A stretch of 46,615 nt of DNA, taken from assembly GCA_016930015.1 (NCBI GenBank), contig JAFGHR010000100.1:1-46615 (forward strand), written 5' to 3'. The position numbers and the translations under genes were made by a program. This stretch comes from Anaerolineae bacterium (GTDB lineage Bacteria > Chloroflexota > Anaerolineae > Aggregatilineales > Aggregatilineaceae). Shown here in pieces: positions 42,018 through 46,615 of the stretch. How positions within the stretch are numbered: the first letter of the stretch is position 1; each line of letters opens with the position of its first letter. The notes below the pieces were generated by a model that saw nothing but the letters and a program-made list of their open reading frames with translations, ran no database searches and was not told where the DNA came from.

Positions 42018-43001
42018 ATGAATTACCGCCAGTTGGGACGCACCGGATGGCAGGTGTCAGAAGTGAGTTTTGGCGCGTGGGCCATCGGCGGGACGTGGGG
42101 CACCGTAGACGATAACGAATCGCTGGCTGCGTTACACAAAGCGGTTGATCTGGGCGTGAACTTCATCGACACCGCCGACGTATACGGTGACGGTCGCAGC
42201 GAGCGCCTGATCGCCCAGGTGTTAAAAGAACGCAGCGAGACGATTTACGTTACGACTAAGGCCGGTCGCCGCCTGGACCCGCATGTCACGGACGGCTACA
42301 ACGCCGAGAATCTCACGCGGTTTGTTGAACGCAGCCTGCGCAACCTGGACACCGATTGTATTGACCTGGTGCAGCTCCACTGTCCGCCCACCGACGCATA
42401 CTACCAGCCCGAAGTTTTCGGCGTGATGGACGACTTGGTGGCGGCGGGCAAAATCCGCCATTACGGTGTCAGCGTGGAAAAAGTAGAAGAAGCGCTCAAA
42501 GCCATCGAATACCCCAACGTCAAAACGGTGCAGATCATCTTTAATATGTTCCGGCATCGCCCGAAAGAGTTGTTTTTCCCGGAAGCCAAGCGCCGCCAGA
42601 TCGGGATTCTCGCACGGGTGCCGCTGGCCAGCGGTATGCTGACAGGCAAAATGACACGCACGACCGAATTCACCGACGACGATCACCGCAAGTTTAACCG
42701 CTTCGGCCAGGCATTTGACCGGGGTGAAACCTTCTCCGGGGTCGATTATGAAACCGGGCTGGATGCCGTGGACGAACTCCGGGCGCTGGTTCCGGAAGGC
42801 GCAACCATGGCCCAGCTTGCGCTGCGGTGGATTCTGATGTTCGATGCCGTGACCTGCGTGATTCCCGGCGCCAAGCGCCCGTCACAGGCGGAGGACAACA
42901 TCGGCGCAGCGGAACTCCCCCCGCTGTCGGACCAGGACATGGCCAGGATAGAAGCCATTTACGATCAATACATACGCCCGCAGGTGCACCACCGCTGGTA
43001 A
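42018..43001 (+). CDS. aldo/keto reductase
   Basis: A 327-residue NADPH-dependent oxidoreductase of the YhdN/Tas-like bacterial AKR group. The catalytic tetrad is visible: Asp51 in FIDTADVYGDG, Tyr56, Lys81 in VTTKAGRR and His121 in VQLHCPP. Cofactor-binding IPGAKRPSQAEDNIGA is at the C-terminus. The ATG at 42018 with AAGGAGG 8 nt upstream is the true start; 18 codons upstream are open but have no ribosome site. Reduces aldehydes or sugar carbonyls; substrate not predictable. Followed by a strong hairpin. Confidence 0.94.
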   Translation: MNYRQLGRTGWQVSEVSFGAWAIGGTWGTVDDNESLAALHKAVDLGVNFIDTADVYGDGRSERLIAQVLKERSETIYVTTKAGRRLDPHVTDGYNAENLTRFVERSLRNLDTDCIDLVQLHCPPTDAYYQPEVFGVMDDLVAAGKIRHYGVSVEKVEEALKAIEYPNVKTVQIIFNMFRHRPKELFFPEAKRRQIGILARVPLASGMLTGKMTRTTEFTDDDHRKFNRFGQAFDRGETFSGVDYETGLDAVDELRALVPEGATMAQLALRWILMFDAVTCVIPGAKRPSQAEDNIGAAELPPLSDQDMARIEAIYDQYIRPQVHHRW

Positions 43002-43037
43002 TGGCCCTGTCTACCCACACCGCGCGTCGTGTGTGGA

Positions 43038-43085
43038 CCCCACCCGGACGGTTGACAGCCGGGTGGGGTTGGAATACGATTTTTA
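43038..43085 (+). terminator. terminator behind the aldo/keto reductase gene
   Basis: Perfect 10-bp stem CCCCACCCGG / CCGGGTGGGG, 11-nt loop. The T run comes late (GATTTTT about 10 bp after the stem). Confidence 0.6.
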
Positions 43086-43165
43086 ACAGGCACTTGTTTA
43101 ATGGGTACATATGCCTGTTTATGATGTATTGATAGCGGTTCTCACCATGACTTGGAGACAAAAAC

Positions 43166-43834
43166 ATGCTTGTAAAAGATTTCATGGCAACGAATCCCGT
43201 CACGCTTTTACCCGAAACCACGCACCGGCAGGCCAACGAGATCATGAAAGAACACAATGTGGCGCACCTGCCCGTGGTGGACAAACACGGCAAGCTGGTG
43301 GGCATCGTGGTGGAAGAAGACATGTATCGATCTGAGCCGACACCGGCCACCACATTGAGCATTTATGAGATTCACAGCCTGCTGTCAAAACTCCAGATCA
43401 AAGAAATCATGACGCACCCGGTGTATACGGTTGCCGGTGAATGCTCACTGGAAGAAGCCGCCCGTATCATGCTTCAGCAAAACATCGGCTGCCTGCCGGT
43501 GATGAAGGGCGACAAGCTGATCGGTATTATCACCGACACCGATATCTTCGAAGCCTTTGTTAGCATGCTGGGCGGCGGGCAAGAGGGTGCGCGTTTCACG
43601 GTCCGTGCTGTCGACCGCCCCGGTGTACTGGCCAAGATCGCCCAAACGGTCGCTGATGCGGGTGGTAACATCGTCAGTGTGGTGACATGGGAAAGCAAAA
43701 ACGAGCAGATTCCCTATATCACCATCAAAGAAAAAGGCGCCGACCTGGAACAACTTAACCAGGCGCTTGACGCGCTCGATGATAAAGTGTTGGATATGCA
43801 GACTAAACCAATCGACATGCAGCAGCACGGCTGA
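43166..43834 (+). CDS. CBS-pair and ACT domain protein (AcuB-like)
   Basis: A 222-residue cytosolic regulator. Two CBS motifs (VKDFMATNPVTLLPETT at 3-19 and IKEIMTHPVYTVAGE at about 76-90, each closing with LVGIVVEEDM or LIGIITDTDI) form a nucleotide-binding Bateman module. An ACT domain follows (about 140-210, FTVRAVDRPGVLAKIAQTVADAGGNI) and should bind an amino acid or similar ligand. The architecture matches AcuB-type proteins of acetoin catabolism and stand-alone sensors; no acetoin genes adjoin. GGAG lies 8 nt before the ATG. Target protein unknown. Confidence 0.9.
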   Translation: MLVKDFMATNPVTLLPETTHRQANEIMKEHNVAHLPVVDKHGKLVGIVVEEDMYRSEPTPATTLSIYEIHSLLSKLQIKEIMTHPVYTVAGECSLEEAARIMLQQNIGCLPVMKGDKLIGIITDTDIFEAFVSMLGGGQEGARFTVRAVDRPGVLAKIAQTVADAGGNIVSVVTWESKNEQIPYITIKEKGADLEQLNQALDALDDKVLDMQTKPIDMQQHG

Positions 43835-43865
43835 TCGTGACCCTGTTTTCCCCATGATCTGACTA

Positions 43866-43930
43866 TAGGGGGAGAAGCACCGGTGTCGCCCGGCACATGA
43901 TCGCCGGTCGCCTGCCCGCCTCTCCCCCTA
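43866..43930. terminator. long hairpin between the CBS-ACT and lipoprotein genes
   Basis: Perfect 10-bp arms TAGGGGGAGA / TCTCCCCCTA enclose about 45 nt with smaller CCGG-rich pairs. There is no T run. Likely a transcript end for the CBS-ACT gene. Confidence 0.5.
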
Positions 43931-43960
43931 CGCTTGACCAAAATGTTCTAAAATAACATT

Positions 43961-45796
43961 ATGAACACCAAGCCTGTGCGCCTGTTTGTGGGGTTATTGG
44001 TGTTGTTGGTGCTGGCAGGCTGTAACCTGCACATCGACGCACCACAAACGCCTACCGTGGTCCTCTCGCCCACCCTGGACGAGACGGCTGTCGCACGCCT
44101 GGCGACCGGCACTCCCACGCAGACACACACGCCGACGGCAGCGCCATCTAACACCCCTACAGGGGCGCCGACCGGGATACCGACCGGGACACCGTCGCCG
44201 TCACTGACCGCAACTCCCACCGCGACGGCGACACCGACCTTGACGGCTACCGCGACAGCAAGCCTAACAGATACGCTCACAGCTACTCAAACACTGGCGC
44301 CGAGCACAACACCTGTATTGACGGCCACACCAACCGTCACGCCAATACCCAGCCGCACGCCGACGAACACCGCCCAGCCGACCGCCACACCGACACACAC
44401 GGCTACGCTGCCGCCCACCAGCACGCCGACGTTGGCTATCGCGCTGGCCGAGGTGCCCACGGCGACACCCAGCGACACCCCGGTCATCATTGACACGCCC
44501 ACACCGGGCATTGCTGAGCAAAATATCCCGACCGCCACACGCCCGCCGACGCAAACCTTCACACCGTTCCCGACGGTTGATCCCGCTACGATGTACCCGG
44601 ATAATCCGGACAGCACAGGTGCCACAACCACCAACACGCCCGGCGGCATTTTTACCATGACCCCCGTGCCACCCACGAACACGCTGTCCCCGCAGGAAAT
44701 CGCCGCGGCGGCAGAGAACAGCGGCACGTTTTACGATCCTAACGCGCCCGCTGCCGGACAGGACAGTCTGCCGGTCGCGCCTGCCGGTGACAGTGGGCCA
44801 AGCGGCCCGCCGCTGCCTGAACAAGAATCGATTGTGATCAGTTATGTCGGGCAGGTCGTGCCGATTCTCAGCTTAAGCGGGGGAGCGGGGGCCGCGTCCG
44901 CCGCGTCGTTAGGGCAGGGCGATATTTTTGACGTCAGCCGCAGCGGCCAGGTCGCCGTTATCGGTGGGGACCGGTGGCTGTATGTCAACGGCCAGCGTAT
45001 GGAAATATCACCATCCAGCGTTTACGGCATGACGCCCAACCTGTCATATGGGGATGTCGTCTGGTCGCCGGACAGCACACGGCTGGCCCTGCGCATTGAC
45101 GCGGCTGATCCGGACAACCCCAACGCGATCGATGCCGGGGTGTGGATTTACGATCCGGGCGCTAACCAGTCGTGGCAGATATTCCGCAATGGGTACGAAG
45201 GCCATGTCGCGCAGCTTCACGATCAGCGCCAGCCGGTCAGTATCCGCTGGGCGCCGAATGGTACGGCGGTCGCGTGTACGCTCAAAACGCCGCTGGGATT
45301 CGCTACCGTATTCATGCCCGTGACCCATAACGCCAACGACAGCATCAACTCGATCCCGTATGCTTACGCAAACTGGGCACCGGACAGCGCATCCTTGATC
45401 GTGAGCGGCCTCAAGTGGGGTGAAGGTACGGTTGTCGGGCGCGTGATGCTTGACGCCAACTGGACATACGTTGAGTACCTGAACCAGGGCGGAACCGGCT
45501 TAACGATGGAGGCGGCGACGCAGTTACACGACGGGCGCATCGCGTTTTTGGGCAGCGCGTCGCCCGGCTCATTTGCCCTGTACACTACCCAGGCGGCAGC
45601 CGGAGCGCAGCCCGTGCGCGTATCAAACGTGATCAGCGGGCAGATTGTCGGCGCGGAATGGAATTTTGAACGCACCGCCGTGCTTGTCTCCACGCAAGGC
45701 GGCGCGGGATCGCGCCTGTGGGTGATCCGGACCGATGGCACCGCCCAGGACGTAACCCCACCTGACGGATCGCCGGTTGTCGCTCGCTGGCGTTAG
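43961..45796 (+). CDS. lipoprotein with long Thr/Pro linker and beta-propeller-like domain
   Basis: A 611-residue lipoprotein: signal peptide with lipobox LVLAGC (Cys21), a very long low-complexity Thr/Pro/Ala linker (about 30-260), then a domain of WD40/TolB-like repeats (about 285-611). Repeat cores VVWSPDSTRLALRI, IRWAPNGTAVACTL and ANWAPDSASLIVSG are spaced as propeller blades. It resembles the lipoprotein at 10802 only in signal peptide and linker. The ATG is preceded by no ribosome site; TAAAAT lies 6 bp before it, so the mRNA may be leaderless. Probably a surface protein displaying a propeller away from the membrane; no enzyme motif seen. Confidence 0.85.
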   Translation: MNTKPVRLFVGLLVLLVLAGCNLHIDAPQTPTVVLSPTLDETAVARLATGTPTQTHTPTAAPSNTPTGAPTGIPTGTPSPSLTATPTATATPTLTATATASLTDTLTATQTLAPSTTPVLTATPTVTPIPSRTPTNTAQPTATPTHTATLPPTSTPTLAIALAEVPTATPSDTPVIIDTPTPGIAEQNIPTATRPPTQTFTPFPTVDPATMYPDNPDSTGATTTNTPGGIFTMTPVPPTNTLSPQEIAAAAENSGTFYDPNAPAAGQDSLPVAPAGDSGPSGPPLPEQESIVISYVGQVVPILSLSGGAGAASAASLGQGDIFDVSRSGQVAVIGGDRWLYVNGQRMEISPSSVYGMTPNLSYGDVVWSPDSTRLALRIDAADPDNPNAIDAGVWIYDPGANQSWQIFRNGYEGHVAQLHDQRQPVSIRWAPNGTAVACTLKTPLGFATVFMPVTHNANDSINSIPYAYANWAPDSASLIVSGLKWGEGTVVGRVMLDANWTYVEYLNQGGTGLTMEAATQLHDGRIAFLGSASPGSFALYTTQAAAGAQPVRVSNVISGQIVGAEWNFERTAVLVSTQGGAGSRLWVIRTDGTAQDVTPPDGSPVVARWR

Positions 45797-45823
45797 CTGA
45801 GCACCTCCCTGTACCAGAATCAC

Positions 45824-45856
45824 AAACGGGCGCCGGTAAACCTCCAACGCCCGTTT
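45824..45856. terminator. bidirectional terminator between convergent genes
   Basis: Perfect 9-bp stem AAACGGGCG / CGCCCGTTT with a 15-nt loop. A short T-rich stretch follows on the plus strand and TTTGTG on the minus strand. It serves the lipoprotein gene and the truncated gene from the right. Confidence 0.65.
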
Positions 45857-45891
45857 ATTGTTCGTTCAGCAGCGCACGCGAAAACGCACGC

Positions 45892-46615
45892 TTACCAGTT
45901 ACGTGTCCCGGTGTAATAGTACACGTGCTGGCAGCTTGGCTCGCTGGCCAACGTCAGGCCCTGCGTCATTTTGAGCGTGTTATCGGTGGTGAACGTCAGC
46001 GTCATGTTGATCGTGCCGGTGCCGAGTATGTTCGGCCCGGAATAGGCGTACACGTTGGGCTGGATGCGCTCCAGGTAATACGGGCTGGCTTCCATGCCTT
46101 TCCACATGATGCCGCCGGTCGCCGGTTGGATCGCGGCCAGGTGATCGCAGAAATTGATGGGTGGTGCGCCCGTGCAGTTGCCGGTCATGTTATCAGTGCC
46201 GGGGTACATCTGCCATACCGAATTGGCGGTCGGCGACATATCAGGCTCGCCGGTGTCGGCTTCATCAGAGGCCGAGTCACCTTCGGCAGGGGGTTCCGGC
46301 GGGGCGAAAGTCAACGGCGGCGTTTCGGCCTCTGCGACGGCATCACACGCGCCCAACATCAGCACCGATGCTTCCGGCACCCAGCCCTGATCGGTGCCCA
46401 GATCGATCTGCCACCACGGGACCCCCTCAGGATCGGTGCCCCAACCGGTGACCGTGTAGATCAAATTGGTCAGCATGTTACCGAATGCGCCGCGCTGAGC
46501 GCCCGGCCCAACGTGCATCATGACTTCAGCCGTCGCCGACGGTGCGCCGACCACGCACGGCAGCGCACCCGGCAGCAGCGCCACCGGTGTATACGCCACG
46601 TCGGGCAGCACATAA
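45892..46615 (-). CDS. SH3-domain protein, N-terminus outside the window
   Basis: The frame is open through the window edge, so the true start lies beyond 46615. The visible 240 codons encode a bacterial SH3-like domain (HVGPGAQRGAFGNM, WWQIDLGTDQGWVPEASVLM), an acidic Pro/Glu linker (PPEPPAEGDSASDEADTGEPD) and a C-terminal domain with four or more cysteines (NMTGNCTGAPPINFCDHL and a final EPSCQHVYYYTG). The C-terminal domain looks beta-rich (TINMTLTFTTDNTLKM) and may bind a ligand. Presumably exported like its SH3 relatives in the window. Function unknown. Confidence 0.75.
   Translation of the reverse strand, partial: YVLPDVAYTPVALLPGALPCVVGAPSATAEVMMHVGPGAQRGAFGNMLTNLIYTVTGWGTDPEGVPWWQIDLGTDQGWVPEASVLMLGACDAVAEAETPPLTFAPPEPPAEGDSASDEADTGEPDMSPTANSVWQMYPGTDNMTGNCTGAPPINFCDHLAAIQPATGGIMWKGMEASPYYLERIQPNVYAYSGPNILGTGTINMTLTFTTDNTLKMTQGLTLASEPSCQHVYYYTGTRNW

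Overview
The window looks like a piece of a Chloroflexota chromosome, most likely an Anaerolineae-type lineage. That assignment is inferred from gene content, not from a marker gene: many secreted or lipid-anchored proteins joining bacterial SH3 repeats to long Thr/Pro or Ala/Pro linkers, an animal-CAD-like dihydroorotase in a pyr operon, a MoxR/CoxE pair, an RsbV/RsbW/PP2C module, and sugar ABC importers without their own ATPase. Base composition is moderately GC-rich and even. I see no rRNA, tRNA, CRISPR array, insertion sequence or phage gene. Both ends cut through genes.

Layout. 1-4.7 kb: end of a LysM/L,D-transpeptidase gene, signal peptidase I, a small secreted protein, and a MoxR ATPase/VWA pair. 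4.8-7.0 kb: STAS anti-sigma antagonist coupled to a kinase-GAF-PP2C fusion. 7.1-16.7 kb: envelope region with an orphan LolD-like ATPase, an MBOAT plus AlgJ/DltD-like SGNH pair, and four paralogous secreted SH3-SGNH proteins. 16.7-18.7 kb: remnant of a class II fumarase followed by a two-subunit class I fumarase. 18.7-21.3 kb: Vps62-like protein and a one-cysteine thiol peroxidase. 21.4-26.9 kb: pyrBCDEF operon with a trailing HAD phosphatase. 27.2-31.9 kb: TrmB-type regulator, ZIP transporter, C-terminal scrap of a heavy-metal P-type ATPase, and feoA plus a feoB split in two. 32.0-39.9 kb: sugar ABC importer converging with a beta-glucosidase/beta-glucuronidase/F6P-aldolase-like operon. 40-46.6 kb: oligoendopeptidase F, aldo/keto reductase, CBS-ACT protein, beta-propeller lipoprotein and a truncated SH3 protein.

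How the genes work together. The MBOAT/SGNH pair resembles systems that O-acylate exported glycans (AlgI/AlgJ, DltB/DltD, PatA/PatB). Next to it stand one SGNH lipoprotein with an intact Ser/Asn/Asp/His set and three paralogues in which the GDS serine is cysteine and the GTND asparagine is progressively lost. This is my best candidate for an undescribed system: an envelope acyl-transfer or acyl-recognition locus. The pyr operon makes UMP from carbamoyl phosphate; the CPSase genes are elsewhere. The metal segment combines ZIP and Feo uptake with an operator-like inverted repeat over the feo promoter. The glycoside segment would import oligosaccharides and split beta-glucosides and beta-glucuronides. 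Its first gene is preceded by a long leader carrying a full intrinsic terminator, which suggests attenuation or a small RNA.

Limits: all family calls come from reading motifs and lengths by eye. No alignment, structure prediction or database search was possible.
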